Source of the DNA: Ferirhizobium litorale
Lineage (GTDB): Bacteria; Pseudomonadota; Alphaproteobacteria; Rhizobiales; Rhizobiaceae
Direction of reading: 5' to 3'
Length of the DNA stretch: 57,232 nt
Assembly: GCA_030028905.1 (NCBI GenBank)
Contig: JALDYZ010000022.1
Span: 1 to 57,232 of the forward strand
Both the position numbers and the translations under genes were made by a program. Below the pieces are notes generated by a model. It did no database searches. It was not told the origin of the DNA and saw only the letters and a program-made list of their open reading frames with translations. How positions within the stretch are numbered: position 1 is the first letter of the stretch; every line of letters starts with the position of its first letter. Shown piece after piece: positions 20,265 through 29,029 of the stretch.

Positions 20265-21083
20265 CTAGAGATGGCGGTTGAGCAATCCCTCGAGGAACCT
20301 GTTGATCTCATCATGGGCGTGCCCGTACCACGAGCCGTGCCCCATGCCCTGAAGCAGGTGGAATTCGGCGCCGGGGATCAGCCTTGCGAGTTCCTCGCCG
20401 TCCTGGGGCGGCGCCTGCACGTCCTCGGCGAAGGCCACCACGTGGACCGGCACCCGCACCGACGCCAAGCGGTCGCGCTGGTCGAAGCGCAGCGACGCCT
20501 CCCATTGCGGGATGACGCTCGCCTCGTTCTCGCCGCTGTCCATCCATTCCAGCATCAGCGCCTTGAGCTTCGGCCAGAGTTCGCGGTCGCCGAGCGCCTT
20601 CGCCGGATAGAGCATGCTGGCATAGTGAGCCACCCCCATCATGCCGTCGAGCGTGCCGCCGCGGCGGCGGAACTCGATCTCCGCCTCCTGGTAGTCCCAG
20701 CCCCAGCCGGTGCTCCACGCGCCGGTTCCCATGAGGATGGCGCAGCGCACCACCTGCGGATGGCGGATCGCCACCTCCTGGATGATCGCCGCGCCGAGCG
20801 AGTTGCCGAACAGGAACGCCGGCTCGCCGCACACCGCCTCGACGAGTTCGGCGACGTCGTCGGCGAAATCGGCAAGCGGCCACGGCAGCGGCTTGTCGCA
20901 GGCCGTCTCGCCGATGCCGCGGTTGTCGAATACCGTGCTGCGGAATTTCGGGTCGAAATGCGGCGTCTGGAACCGCTGCCAGTCGCGGCCGCGGGTGCCG
21001 CCGCCGCCGACCCAGACGATGTCCGGACCGGAACCCGTCTGCTCATAGGCGATCGATGCCGAGGATCCGGAAAAACGGGGCAT
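20265..21083 (-). CDS. Alpha/beta hydrolase
   Basis: The 272-residue enzyme has a Ser nucleophile in LFGNSLGAAII, the helix cap region with GWGWDYQEAE, and a His in LLQGMGHGSWYG; the likely acid is in VAFAEDVQAPP. The family covers esterases, lactonases and C-C hydrolases, so no substrate is named. The ATG at 21083 has an ideal GGAGGTGA six bases upstream, which settles the start over the longer open frame. It is transcribed away from a 350-base regulatory gap with a TATACGATCGTATA palindrome. Confidence 0.82.
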   Translation of the reverse strand: MPRFSGSSASIAYEQTGSGPDIVWVGGGGTRGRDWQRFQTPHFDPKFRSTVFDNRGIGETACDKPLPWPLADFADDVAELVEAVCGEPAFLFGNSLGAAIIQEVAIRHPQVVRCAILMGTGAWSTGWGWDYQEAEIEFRRRGGTLDGMMGVAHYASMLYPAKALGDRELWPKLKALMLEWMDSGENEASVIPQWEASLRFDQRDRLASVRVPVHVVAFAEDVQAPPQDGEELARLIPGAEFHLLQGMGHGSWYGHAHDEINRFLEGLLNRHL

Positions 21084-21433
21084 GGCTGTCACCTCCGAAG
21101 CGGTTGGATGGGGCGCGCGCTCCTTGACATGAGCGGCCAGGATGACAACAAACCACGCCGTTTCAGTGGGTTCAAGCAATAATTATACGATCGTATATTA
21201 TTATTGTGCGCATGCCCTCGCCCGCCCTCGATGTTGGCGGGTTTGACAGCAGCAGCGACTCCCGATACGTGAGAACTGCCGAAAAATGCAAGGCCGGTTC
21301 GGTTATTCCGGTCCTCGCGCAAGCGGGAATTAGTCGCGTCCGCGAACCCACGGCACCTTACCTTTCAACAGGGTGGTGCTGTGACGTGAGAACATATCTT
21401 CCCGTGCGCTCCACCTGCTTTCGTGGAGCACAC
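21084..21433. promoter_or_regulatory. Divergent intergenic region with TATACGATCGTATA palindrome
   Basis: This 350-base gap separates the divergent hydrolase and DUF2798 genes. At 21184-21197 it holds the perfect 14-bp palindrome TATACGATCGTATA, set in an AT-rich patch (roughly 21176-21206) that contrasts with the GC-rich surroundings and is about 100 bases upstream of the hydrolase ATG. Such palindromes are typical for TetR-family operators. Frames crossing the rest of the gap show no coding character. Confidence 0.55.
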
Positions 21434-21652
21434 ATGACCGATACCAAGACCATCCTGATCGCCCAGATCTTCATTTCCGGCATGATGGCCTGCCTGATGA
21501 CCGGCTTCTTCAGCTTCCTGAAGCTTGGGCCGACGCTCCAGTGGCTGCAGGAATGGCCGAGCGCCTTCGTCGTCGCGTGGCCGGTCGCCTTCTGCCTGTC
21601 GCTCGTCGTTGGCCCGCTCGCCTTCCGGATCGCCGGCAGGATCACCAGGTAG
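21434..21652 (+). CDS. DUF2798 family two-helix membrane protein
   Basis: This 72-residue protein consists of two membrane helices joined by LKLGPTLQWLQEWPSAF and followed by VAWPVAFCLSLVVGPLAF, the DUF2798 pattern. GGAG lies six bases before the ATG; an upstream continuation of the frame looks non-coding. Function is unknown. It is convergent with the drug efflux gene, with only eight bases between stops. Confidence 0.8.
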   Translation: MTDTKTILIAQIFISGMMACLMTGFFSFLKLGPTLQWLQEWPSAFVVAWPVAFCLSLVVGPLAFRIAGRITR

Positions 21653-21660
21653 CCGCACGC

Positions 21661-23286
21661 CTACACTGGTTGCGCCTCTTTTTGCCGTTGCCGGGCGTGG
21701 ATCTTCGAGATGATCACCTTCGACGTCACGAGTACCGGCGCGGCCGCAAGGAAGAACAGCGCCACCGTCAGGAAGGCGGTGTCGTAGGCAATCACGGTCG
21801 CCTGCCTGGCGACCTCGCGGCCCAGCATCTGGACGGCAGCCTGGGCCGCCTCGCCGGTCTCCATGCCGCGCGCGGTCAGCGATCTCGTCACCATCGCCAG
21901 GCGTTCGGTCACGGCCACCCGCCCGGATGCGATGCTGGCGCCGAGCACGACCTTGTTCAGCACCACCTGATGATCGATCATCGTTTGCAGGAAGGCGACG
22001 CCGATCAGGCCACCCGTCTGGCGGCCGAGGTTGAACAGGCCGACCCCATAGGCGACCGTCTGCCGCGGCAGCCCGACCAGCGTGATCAGGGTGATAGACA
22101 GGAACAGGAAGCCAAGCCCCAGGCCGCGCAGCAGGATCGCCGGCATCATGTCCGGGGTACCGCTTTCGCCGTTCGAGCCGGACAGCATCCACATCGTGGT
22201 CATGAAGATCAGGATGCCGATGGGTACGGTGAGCACCGGCGGCAGACCCACTCGCGTCACCAGGAAGGCCGTCAGCAGCAGGCTGCCGACGAACATCGCC
22301 CCGCTCGGCAACAGGAGCCAGCCGGCCTCCGTGGGCGTCATCCCGAGCACCGAAACGGCAAACGACGGGATGAGATAGGCGCTGCCGAACAAGGCAAACC
22401 CAGCCGCAAAGCTCGCCAGGAAGCCGAAGGCGAAACCTTCGTCGCGGAAGATCGACAGGTCCATGAGGGCGCCCTCGCCCTGCGCCTGGAACTGCCGGAC
22501 CACGAACAGCACCAGCGCGACCACTCCGGCAATCGTCAGATTGACGATGAACGGCTCTTCCAGCCAGTCCCAGCGGCTTCCCTGGTTGAGCACATAGGTC
22601 AGGCAGGAGGCGGCAACCGAGAACAGCGCGATCCCCACCCAGTCGAAGCGTCCGGCGCGCACCTCGGCATCGGCGCCAAGGCGCGTCGAGGCGAGAAGCG
22701 CGAGCGCCGCCAGTCCAACCGGCACGACAGCGAGGAAAATCCAGGTCCAGGTCAAGCTGTCGACCAGCCAGCCCTGCATGTAGGGAGCAAGCGTCGCCGG
22801 CGCGACCACTGCTCCCATCGCATAGAGCGCTTGGACGACCGGTTGGCTGGTCCGGGGAAAGGCCTGAAGCAGCATGGTCTGTCCGGCGACCAGCAGCACG
22901 CCGCCGGTCATGCCCTGGAAGAGCCGCAGCGCCAGCAGCAGGTCGAGGTTCGCGGTCAGTGCCGCTACTCCGCAGGTCAGCGTCATCGCGCCCGTCGCAG
23001 CGCGAAGGCAGGTCTGCGCCGAAAGCCGGCTCATCAGCCATGGCGCAAGCAGGAAGAACACCAGCTTCACGGCGGTATAGCCATAGTCGAGCCGTGCGAA
23101 TTCGTCCGGCGTGGCATGCACGTCGCCCAGCATGTCCAGCCGCGCGAGCGAGAGCGCGGTAGAGGCGACCGCCTCGGTGAGCGCCGAAAGGACGATGCCG
23201 GTCATGAGCAATACGACCGTCATTGCTCCGGGGGGTGCACTCACCGAGACGGCGCCAGCCGGATCTATGGCGCGGCGGATGTTCAC
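21661..23286 (-). CDS. MFS efflux transporter, DHA2 (EmrB/QacA) family
   Basis: The 541-residue protein has about 14 hydrophobic helices. DHA2 features are LDYGYTAVKL near helix 2, LRLFQGMTGG and the motif C-like stretch ALYAMGAVVAPATLAPYMQG. The Gly-rich helix FNLGRQTGGLIGVAFLQT is also typical. Its GTG start overlaps the stop of the membrane-fusion gene as GTGA. With that gene it forms an EmrAB-type pump for hydrophobic toxicants across both membranes; an outer-membrane channel is not encoded here. Confidence 0.9.
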   Translation of the reverse strand: MNIRRAIDPAGAVSVSAPPGAMTVVLLMTGIVLSALTEAVASTALSLARLDMLGDVHATPDEFARLDYGYTAVKLVFFLLAPWLMSRLSAQTCLRAATGAMTLTCGVAALTANLDLLLALRLFQGMTGGVLLVAGQTMLLQAFPRTSQPVVQALYAMGAVVAPATLAPYMQGWLVDSLTWTWIFLAVVPVGLAALALLASTRLGADAEVRAGRFDWVGIALFSVAASCLTYVLNQGSRWDWLEEPFIVNLTIAGVVALVLFVVRQFQAQGEGALMDLSIFRDEGFAFGFLASFAAGFALFGSAYLIPSFAVSVLGMTPTEAGWLLLPSGAMFVGSLLLTAFLVTRVGLPPVLTVPIGILIFMTTMWMLSGSNGESGTPDMMPAILLRGLGLGFLFLSITLITLVGLPRQTVAYGVGLFNLGRQTGGLIGVAFLQTMIDHQVVLNKVVLGASIASGRVAVTERLAMVTRSLTARGMETGEAAQAAVQMLGREVARQATVIAYDTAFLTVALFFLAAAPVLVTSKVIISKIHARQRQKEAQPV

Positions 23287-24329
23287 CGCGCCTCTCCTTC
23301 CGATCCGGCAATGCGGACGGCAACCCGGGCCGAAAGGCCGGGAACGAGGCGACCCGCCATCGGATTTTCGTCAAGGATGATCTTCACCGGCACACGCTGC
23401 ACGACGCGCACGAAGTTGCCCGTGGCATTGTCGGAGGGGATCAGGCTGAAGGCCGAGCCGGTTCCTGGCGCCAGGCTCGCGACCGTCCCCCTGATCTCCA
23501 GGTCCGGATAGCCGTCGACCTGGATCCGCGCCGGCTGGCCGGATTTGATCCGTTCGAGCTGGACCTCCTTGAAATTGGCGACGATCCAGATGTCGTCCAC
23601 CGGGACGATGTCGAGCAGCGACGCGCCCGTGGTCACGAACCGGCCGACGCGAACCTGCCGGTTGCCGACGACGCCATCGACCGGCGCCTTGACGACGGTG
23701 TTGTCGAGATCGAGTTGGGCAAGGTCGCGCGCGGCCTTCGTCTGCGCCAGCGCAGCCTTTGCCGATTCTTCCTGCGCCGCCAGCACGTCGAGCTTCTTGG
23801 TGGCCGCTTGCAGCGCCGCCTTGGCGGCTGAAACAGCCGCAACGGATTGGTCGCGGCTCGCCTCGGACTGTTCGAACTGCGCCCGGCTCGCCGTCCTTGC
23901 CTTGGTCAGGCTGGTGTAGCGCTCGAAGTTCAGGCGCGCCAGCGTCTGGGCGGCGACAGCCGAATCCAGCTGGGCCTTCGACTGCTCGATGGCGGCCCGC
24001 TGCAGGCCGCGTTCCGCCGCCAGGTTGGCAAGGGCCGCCTCGGCCGCGACGATGTTGGCCTCCGCCTGGGCAAGCCGCGCCTTGTAGTCGCGGTCGTCGA
24101 TACGAAACAGGACATCGCCGGCCTTGACCTGCTGGTTGTCCTCGACTCCCACCTCGACAACATAGCCCGCCACCTTCGGCGCCAGCGAGGTAATGTCGGC
24201 GCGCAGATAGGCATTATCGGTCGCCTCCTCGAAGCGTCCGGTCTGCCACCAGGTCCAGCCTGAGGAGCCCAGGACCACGACGAGGCAGGCCAGACCGCTC
24301 AGGACCACGATTTTGAGAATCCGGCGCAT
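23283..24329 (-). CDS. HlyD/EmrA-type membrane fusion protein
   Basis: The 348-residue periplasmic adaptor starts with one membrane helix (IVVLSGLACLVVVLGSS). A biotin-lipoyl half follows (DNAYLRADITSLAPKVAGYV), then a long alpha-helical hairpin rich in Ala/Gln/Glu (about 85-190), the second lipoyl half (TVVKAPVDGVVGNRQVRVG) and a beta-barrel. ATG at 24329 has AAGGTGA upstream; GTG at 24338 is an in-frame alternative. It is first in the pump operon and divergent from the TetR gene. Confidence 0.9.
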   Translation of the reverse strand: MRRILKIVVLSGLACLVVVLGSSGWTWWQTGRFEEATDNAYLRADITSLAPKVAGYVVEVGVEDNQQVKAGDVLFRIDDRDYKARLAQAEANIVAAEAALANLAAERGLQRAAIEQSKAQLDSAVAAQTLARLNFERYTSLTKARTASRAQFEQSEASRDQSVAAVSAAKAALQAATKKLDVLAAQEESAKAALAQTKAARDLAQLDLDNTVVKAPVDGVVGNRQVRVGRFVTTGASLLDIVPVDDIWIVANFKEVQLERIKSGQPARIQVDGYPDLEIRGTVASLAPGTGSAFSLIPSDNATGNFVRVVQRVPVKIILDENPMAGRLVPGLSARVAVRIAGSEGEAR

Positions 24330-24353
24330 GTTCTTCACCTTTGGTACTAGTAA

Positions 24354-24391
24354 TTACCGTTTGATTTTACCGATACGGTAACTTACCGTAC
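24354..24391. promoter_or_regulatory. TetR operator cluster (TTACCG/CGGTAA half sites)
   Basis: Between the divergent pump and tetR genes the half site TTACCG occurs at 24354-24359, 24368-24373 and 24384-24389, with its complement CGGTAA at 24377-24382. TACGGTAA-C-TTACCGTA (24375-24391) is a perfect 17-bp dyad, and TTACCG-ATA-CGGTAA (24368-24382) an overlapping one. This is what a TetR repressor controlling the pump and itself would bind. Confidence 0.78.
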
Positions 24392-24456
24392 CGGTCAATA
24401 GACAAAGCGTTTGGCTTGACAACCGGGCCGGATGCGAGATCGATCAGAGGATACGA

Positions 24457-25137
24457 ATGGCCAATAGCGAACCTTCACGGCGCCTATCACCCGAAAAACG
24501 GCGTGCCACGATCCTGTCCGCCGCCGCGGAGGTGTTTTTCGAGCAGGGCTATGCCGCCACCAGCATCGACGCCATCATCGCCCGCATCGGCGGCTCCAAG
24601 CGCAACATCTACAACGAGTTCGGCAGCAAGGAAGGGCTGTTCACCGCGCTGGTGTCGGAAACCGCCGGCAAGGCCCGCACGGCCCTCGACGTCGATGATT
24701 TCGAAGAGCGCGATCTCGACCAGACGCTCTTGGAGATCGGCCGTCGGCTGCTCGATGTCTATATGTCGCCGACCCTGATCGGCGTCCTGCGAACGGTGAT
24801 GGCAGAAGCCGCGCGCTTTCCGGACCTCGCAAGGGCGTTTTACGAGAATGGCCCGGGCCAGACCTCGGCCCGCCTCGCGGAGGTGCTTGAGACGGCCAGG
24901 GCCAGAGGAGAAATCGACGTCGCCGACTGCCTGACGGCGGCCAACCACTTCTGCGGCATGCTGCGCGACAACCTGCACATGCAGGTCGTGCTCGGGCTGA
25001 GGCCGGCGCCGGCGCCCGACGAGATCGAAAGGCTGGCCACCTCCGTCGTCGGCATTTTCCTCGATGGTGCGCGTGCCCGTCGGGCGGGGATCGACCGGGG
25101 GCGGATGGCGAGGCTCGGCAGCGCGAACTCAGGATGA
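24457..25137 (+). CDS. TetR/AcrR family transcriptional regulator
   Basis: A 226-residue repressor. The N-terminal HTH reads RRATILSAAAEVFFEQGYAA then IIARIGGSKRNIYNEFGSKE, followed by an all-helical ligand domain containing YMSPTLIGVLRTVMAEAARF, as in AefR/BetI-like TetR_C groups. AGAGGA is six bases before the ATG. It is divergent from the EmrAB-like pump with a shared operator cluster, so it most likely represses the pump and is released by a substrate of it. Confidence 0.92.
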   Translation: MANSEPSRRLSPEKRRATILSAAAEVFFEQGYAATSIDAIIARIGGSKRNIYNEFGSKEGLFTALVSETAGKARTALDVDDFEERDLDQTLLEIGRRLLDVYMSPTLIGVLRTVMAEAARFPDLARAFYENGPGQTSARLAEVLETARARGEIDVADCLTAANHFCGMLRDNLHMQVVLGLRPAPAPDEIERLATSVVGIFLDGARARRAGIDRGRMARLGSANSG

Positions 25138-25232
25138 ACTGGGCGCAATAAAAGTTCCGTCCCGTGTCGGATTGGCAAATTCCGGATCGTCCTTATGGTT
25201 GTCCAGTCCAGCAACTCACGAGGAAGACAACC

Positions 25233-25676
25233 ATGCCGAATACCGTAAAACTGCACCGCGTTCTGGCAACCAGCCCGGAAAAGGTCTATCGCGCCTTCAT
25301 CGAGGCGGACGCACTCGCCAAGTGGCTCCCCCCCAACGGCTTTGCCTGCACCGTGCATCACCTCGAACCCAAGGTCGGCGGCACGTTCCGGATGTCCTTC
25401 CGCAACTTCACGACGGGACACGGCCATGCCTTCGGCGGCGAGTATGTGGAACTCGTTCCGGGCGAACGCCTGCGCTACACCGATATGTTCGACGACCCCA
25501 ACCTGCCCGGCGAAATGCAGGTGACCGTCGAGCTGAAAAAGGTGTCGGTCGGCACCGAGCTGAACATAACCCAGGCAGGCGTGCCGGATATCATTCCGCT
25601 CGAGGCCTGCTATCTCGGCTGGCAGGATTCGCTGCGCAACCTGGCGCAACTCGTCGAGCCGGAGATCAAGGAATAG
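25233..25676 (+). CDS. SRPBCC (AHSA1-like) family protein
   Basis: The 147-residue protein has the START-like helix-grip signature: HRVLATSPEKVYRAFIEADA, AKWLPPNGF, the central GGTFRMSFRNFTTGH, and a long C-terminal helix ending WQDSLRNLAQLVEPE. Such proteins bind small hydrophobic ligands; many are part of stress responses. GAGGAAGACAACC precedes the ATG at 25233; codons upstream in the same frame are non-coding in style. It is 95 bases after tetR and may be in its regulon. Confidence 0.85.
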   Translation: MPNTVKLHRVLATSPEKVYRAFIEADALAKWLPPNGFACTVHHLEPKVGGTFRMSFRNFTTGHGHAFGGEYVELVPGERLRYTDMFDDPNLPGEMQVTVELKKVSVGTELNITQAGVPDIIPLEACYLGWQDSLRNLAQLVEPEIKE

Positions 25677-25851
25677 CGCCCACAACTGGATAGCAAGAAC
25701 TGCCGGCCGATCGCTTCCCGTCAGGCGGCGGCCAGTGGCTCCGATACTTTCCGGTGCGGCGCGCTCTCCGTACACCAAACCATCGTTTGTCTAGTCTCCC
25801 GGCGCCTGAGCCCCTAGAATCCCCTCGCTTTCATTTCGAGGAGAAAAGCCG

Positions 25852-26259
25852 ATGCTCAGATACACGGCTGCTGCGATCGTGCTGACATTGACGGCAGCCA
25901 CCCCGCTGGCCGCCGACGAACCCTACAATGCCAAGGTCACGACTGTATTCGACCACGAGCTTCCGAACATCCCCGGCAAGAGCGTGCGGGGCGTTCTGGT
26001 TGAATATGGTCCCGGCGGCCACAATCCCTCGCACACCCATGCCAAGAGCGCCTTCATCTATGCCACCGTCATCGAGGGCCGTATCCGAAGCCAGGTCAAC
26101 GGGGTCTCGAGGATCTACAACACCGGCGAAAACTGGGTTGAACTCCCCGGCGACCACCATCAGGTCAGCGCCAATGCCAGTGATACGGAAGATGCCAAAA
26201 TCCTCGCGGTCTTTGTCGTCGATACCACGGAAACCGAACTGACCATACCCGACAAGTGA
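25852..26259 (+). CDS. Secreted cupin domain protein
   Basis: The 135-residue product starts with a signal peptide (AAAIVLTLTAATPLAA|DEP). A single cupin barrel follows, with metal ligands in HNPSHTHAKSAF and a later PGDHHQVS. A periplasmic single-domain cupin of this kind could be an enzyme or a sensor; nothing specifies which. GAGGAGAAAAGCC precedes the ATG. The next gene begins 12 bases after the stop, so the two are one operon. Confidence 0.82.
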   Translation: MLRYTAAAIVLTLTAATPLAADEPYNAKVTTVFDHELPNIPGKSVRGVLVEYGPGGHNPSHTHAKSAFIYATVIEGRIRSQVNGVSRIYNTGENWVELPGDHHQVSANASDTEDAKILAVFVVDTTETELTIPDK

Positions 26260-26270
26260 GAGAGTGACCC

Positions 26271-27029
26271 ATGAAGATTGTAATCATAGGCGGTTCCGGC
26301 CTGATTGGAACAAAAGTCGCTGAACACCTGAGGGCCGGTGGGCATAGTGTCCTTCAGGCATCACCCTCGACCGGCACCAACTCGCTGACCGGAGAGGGCC
26401 TCCCCGAGGCGCTCGCCGGCGCCGACGTCGTGGTGGATGTCGCGAACTCGCCCTCGTTCGAGCCGGCCGCCGTGCTCGACTTCTTCCGGCGTTCGACTAC
26501 AAACATCCTCAAGGCCGAGACCGACGCCGGCGTTCGCCACCACGTGGCGCTTTCGATCGTCGGCATGGAGCGCTCGCCCGACAACGGCTATTTCAAGGGC
26601 AAGCTTGCCCAGGAAGCGCTGATCAAGGACGGCGGTGTTCCCTACACCATCGTCCGCTCGACGCAGTTCCTGGAGTTCATCGGCGCCATTGCCGACAGCG
26701 CGTCGGACGGCCAGATCGTTCGTGTGTCCTCCGGAGCATTCCAGCCCATTGCCGCCGACGACGTCGCCAGCTTCGTTGCCGAGGCTGCCGTAGCCCCACC
26801 TCTCAACGGTTCCTTTGATATTGCCGGACCGCAGAAGAAGCCGATGAGCGATTTCGTGAGCCACTATCTCGCTGTCGCCGGCGATGCCCGTAAGGTGGTT
26901 GCCGACCCGGCTGCTGAGTATTTCGGTTCGCTCGTCGACGACAAGTCGTTGGTACCTCTTGCAACGTTCAAGCGGGGCGCCATCGACTTCGAGACTTGGC
27001 TCTCGTCACGTAGCCTGCAGAAGGCATGA
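26271..27029 (+). CDS. NAD(P)-binding atypical SDR (NmrA-like) protein
   Basis: The 252-residue protein opens with the nucleotide-binding loop MKIVIIGGSGLIGTKVAEHL. It continues as an atypical extended SDR: ADVVVDVANSP, HHVALSIVGMER, KLAQEALIKDGGVPYTIVRS. It lacks the YxxxK pair of classical SDRs. It may be a redox-sensing or quinone-reducing protein, as in NmrA/QOR2 relatives. It follows the secreted cupin gene closely; a hairpin 38 bases after its stop closes the operon. Confidence 0.85.
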   Translation: MKIVIIGGSGLIGTKVAEHLRAGGHSVLQASPSTGTNSLTGEGLPEALAGADVVVDVANSPSFEPAAVLDFFRRSTTNILKAETDAGVRHHVALSIVGMERSPDNGYFKGKLAQEALIKDGGVPYTIVRSTQFLEFIGAIADSASDGQIVRVSSGAFQPIAADDVASFVAEAAVAPPLNGSFDIAGPQKKPMSDFVSHYLAVAGDARKVVADPAAEYFGSLVDDKSLVPLATFKRGAIDFETWLSSRSLQKA

Positions 27030-27066
27030 GATTCGTCGGATAGACGGATACCAGCCGGGTTTCCAA

Positions 27067-27094
27067 GCTCCCGCGGCTCTTTTTGCCGCGGAGC
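27067..27094 (+). terminator. Hairpin after the cupin-SDR operon
   Basis: GCT-CCCGCGGC and GCCGCGGAGC pair around a TCTTTTT loop. The stem is strong but no U-run follows, so it is a transcript 3' end or processing hairpin rather than a canonical terminator. Confidence 0.5.
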
Positions 27095-27126
27095 GCATCC
27101 GCATCCCTCCCGCCGCCGACCGGCAT

Positions 27127-27411
27127 CTACCGGGTGATCCGAAAGGCCGTCGGCTTTTCCTCGATTGCCGCCAATCTCGTTTCGACGGCGGAAACCGAAG
27201 CGCCGGGAGGACCATGCCAGCAGCGGTCGATCATGGTGGAGAGGGCCGTGCCCGGCCCGGCGATCATCACCACCACGGACCCGTCGTCGTCGTTGCGCAC
27301 CCAGCCGGTCAGCCCGAGCCTTTCTGCCTGGTCGCGGGTCCATACCCTGTAGCTGACACCCTGCACCCTGCCGCGCACCCGCACCTCGACAGCCTGGAAA
27401 TTCTCAGCCAT
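27127..27411 (-). CDS. acyP: Acylphosphatase
   Basis: This 94-residue enzyme shows the acylphosphatase loop [12 protein letters not shown], with the phosphate-binding Arg, and the second signature [16 protein letters not shown] with the catalytic Asn. It hydrolyses carboxyl-phosphate bonds such as acetyl phosphate or carbamoyl phosphate. Length is normal for the family. It lies 93 bases upstream of, on the same strand as, nothing obviously related; the extensin-like gene precedes it on this strand. Confidence 0.93.
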   Translation of the reverse strand: MAENFQAVEVRVRGRVQGVSYRVWTRDQAERLGLTGWVRNDDDGSVVVMIAGPGTALSTMIDRCWHGPPGASVSAVETRLAAIEEKPTAFRITR

Positions 27412-27504
27412 GGCCGCAGTCTCCTCGCTTCATGCCAGTAGAAATGGAACAAGTGGTGCGGAAGGCAAGGCATAAATCCCCGCCGTCGCGATGCTCCGCG
27501 CCCC

Positions 27505-28776
27505 TCAATCGCAATGCCGGTAGCCGGTCTTGCGGGTCCTCAGGTCGAAATGGAAATGGTCCTTGTGATTCCGATCGCTGCCCGGCCCGAGCACGGTGTT
27601 GAAGTACTTGCAGCTGTCGCTCCGCACCGCCTTCAGGAGCCCCTTTTCGCGGAAGGCGAAGAAACCCTTCTTGCGCACGTCGATCTGCTTGCCGTTCTTC
27701 AGCACGAACTTGCCGACGTCGATGGCATTGCCTCGGGCGTGTTCGGACCACGGGTTGCGGCTGCTCGAATTCATCCGTCGGCAGGAATAGCCGCCCATCG
27801 GCACGATGGTCTTGACGCCTGACCAGTAGCGGGCCCGCGAGGACGGCGCCAGCTCGTATTTCACCCACTTGGCGAAGGCGAGCGTCAGTTGGCAATTCAG
27901 CTTGGTTGCCGGCTTGACGGCGATGCCGCCGGAAAGCCCGGAGAGTTCGATCGGATAGTCGATGCCGCAGGTCGGGCCGTTGGAGATGCGCGGAATGTCG
28001 CGGAACTGCACGCCGAGACGGCGCAACTGGTCGCGGCAGGCGCGCTCGGAGGCCGGCAGCACGCCCGGCATTTCCGGTTGCGATTGCGGCGCCGACATCG
28101 GATTTTGCGGCCGCCCGAGAAAGGCAACCTGCTGCTCCTGCGGGCTCGTGCGCTTCGGGCGGCTCGGCATGGTCACCGGCGTCTGGTCGTCCCAGGTCGG
28201 CTGCGCCTCCATCTCCTGCCCGATCTCGCTCTGCGGCAGCGCGGCCGGTTGCAGCATCGACGGATTGTCGGTGCCGATCCCGTCGACCACCGGCTGGCTG
28301 GCATTGCCTTCGGCAATTTCCTGCGACTGCTCCTGCGCCAGTCCGACGACCGGCTGGGCGACGCCAAGGCCCTCGTCCATGTTGACGCCGCCGGCGGGAA
28401 TGGCAAGCGCCTGCGGCGGCGCGTCGGGTCCGGCGGTGACGCCGAGGCCCTCGTCGCTGTCGATCATCGGCAGATTTCGCGCCTGGGACTGCGTGCCGCC
28501 GCCCTCGTAGGATTGCTCGGGCACGCGCAGATAATTGCCGCTTGCCGCAGTCGCGCCGGCGCCATCCATGGTCGCGATCGGTGCGCTCGCCGTCGCATAG
28601 GTCTGGGTCGACTGGCTGCGCGTCACTGACCCCGGCGGCACCGGCTGCAGCGAACTGACCGTGGCGCTGCCGTCGATTGCCTCGGGCGGCATCCAGCCGT
28701 CGGTCGAGCAGGCGACGAGGGCCGAGGTGACGAGCATCGGTGCCGCGATCCGTCGCAGAAAGGTGCCAAACGCCAT
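27505..28776 (-). CDS. Extensin-like (peptidase M15-type) lipoprotein
   Basis: The 423-residue protein starts with a lipoprotein signal (APMLVTSALVAC, Cys23). A low-complexity Pro/Gln/Gly segment of about 220 residues follows, and then a C-terminal extensin-like domain. That domain has paired cysteines and the metal-peptidase-like motifs SEHARGNAIDVGKF (H and D) and DHFHFDLR, which recall M15 D,D-carboxypeptidases. It may cut or bind peptidoglycan in the periplasm. GGGAAAGG lies before the ATG at 28776; the frame is open further upstream without a signal. Confidence 0.82.
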   Translation of the reverse strand: MAFGTFLRRIAAPMLVTSALVACSTDGWMPPEAIDGSATVSSLQPVPPGSVTRSQSTQTYATASAPIATMDGAGATAASGNYLRVPEQSYEGGGTQSQARNLPMIDSDEGLGVTAGPDAPPQALAIPAGGVNMDEGLGVAQPVVGLAQEQSQEIAEGNASQPVVDGIGTDNPSMLQPAALPQSEIGQEMEAQPTWDDQTPVTMPSRPKRTSPQEQQVAFLGRPQNPMSAPQSQPEMPGVLPASERACRDQLRRLGVQFRDIPRISNGPTCGIDYPIELSGLSGGIAVKPATKLNCQLTLAFAKWVKYELAPSSRARYWSGVKTIVPMGGYSCRRMNSSSRNPWSEHARGNAIDVGKFVLKNGKQIDVRKKGFFAFREKGLLKAVRSDSCKYFNTVLGPGSDRNHKDHFHFDLRTRKTGYRHCD

Positions 28777-28966
28777 ACCAAGACCTTTCCCGTTGTGAGC
28801 GCCCCTGACGCCCTGCCCGCTTGCCGTCGCTCCGATCATGACCGCCGATGCGGCGTCCTTGCGGCCATCGCGAAACCATTGGCAATTCAATGGTGACTTT
28901 AGCCAGACATGGTAAATGAAGGCTTTCCGCAGGCGTCTAACCGCGCACTCTCGCCAACCCGGATGT

Positions 28967-29004
28967 GCCAAAACGAAACCGCCGGCACGATTGCGCGCCG
29001 GCGG
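28967..29004 (-). terminator. Rho-independent terminator of the chemoreceptor gene
   Basis: Read on the minus strand, CCGCCGGC and GCCGGCGG (28997-29004 and 28979-28986) form an eight-pair stem with a ten-base loop, followed by TTTCGTTTT. It starts 26 bases past the chemoreceptor stop. Confidence 0.75.
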
Positions 29005-29029
29005 GTCAGTGGATGCAGGTTTCTATCGG

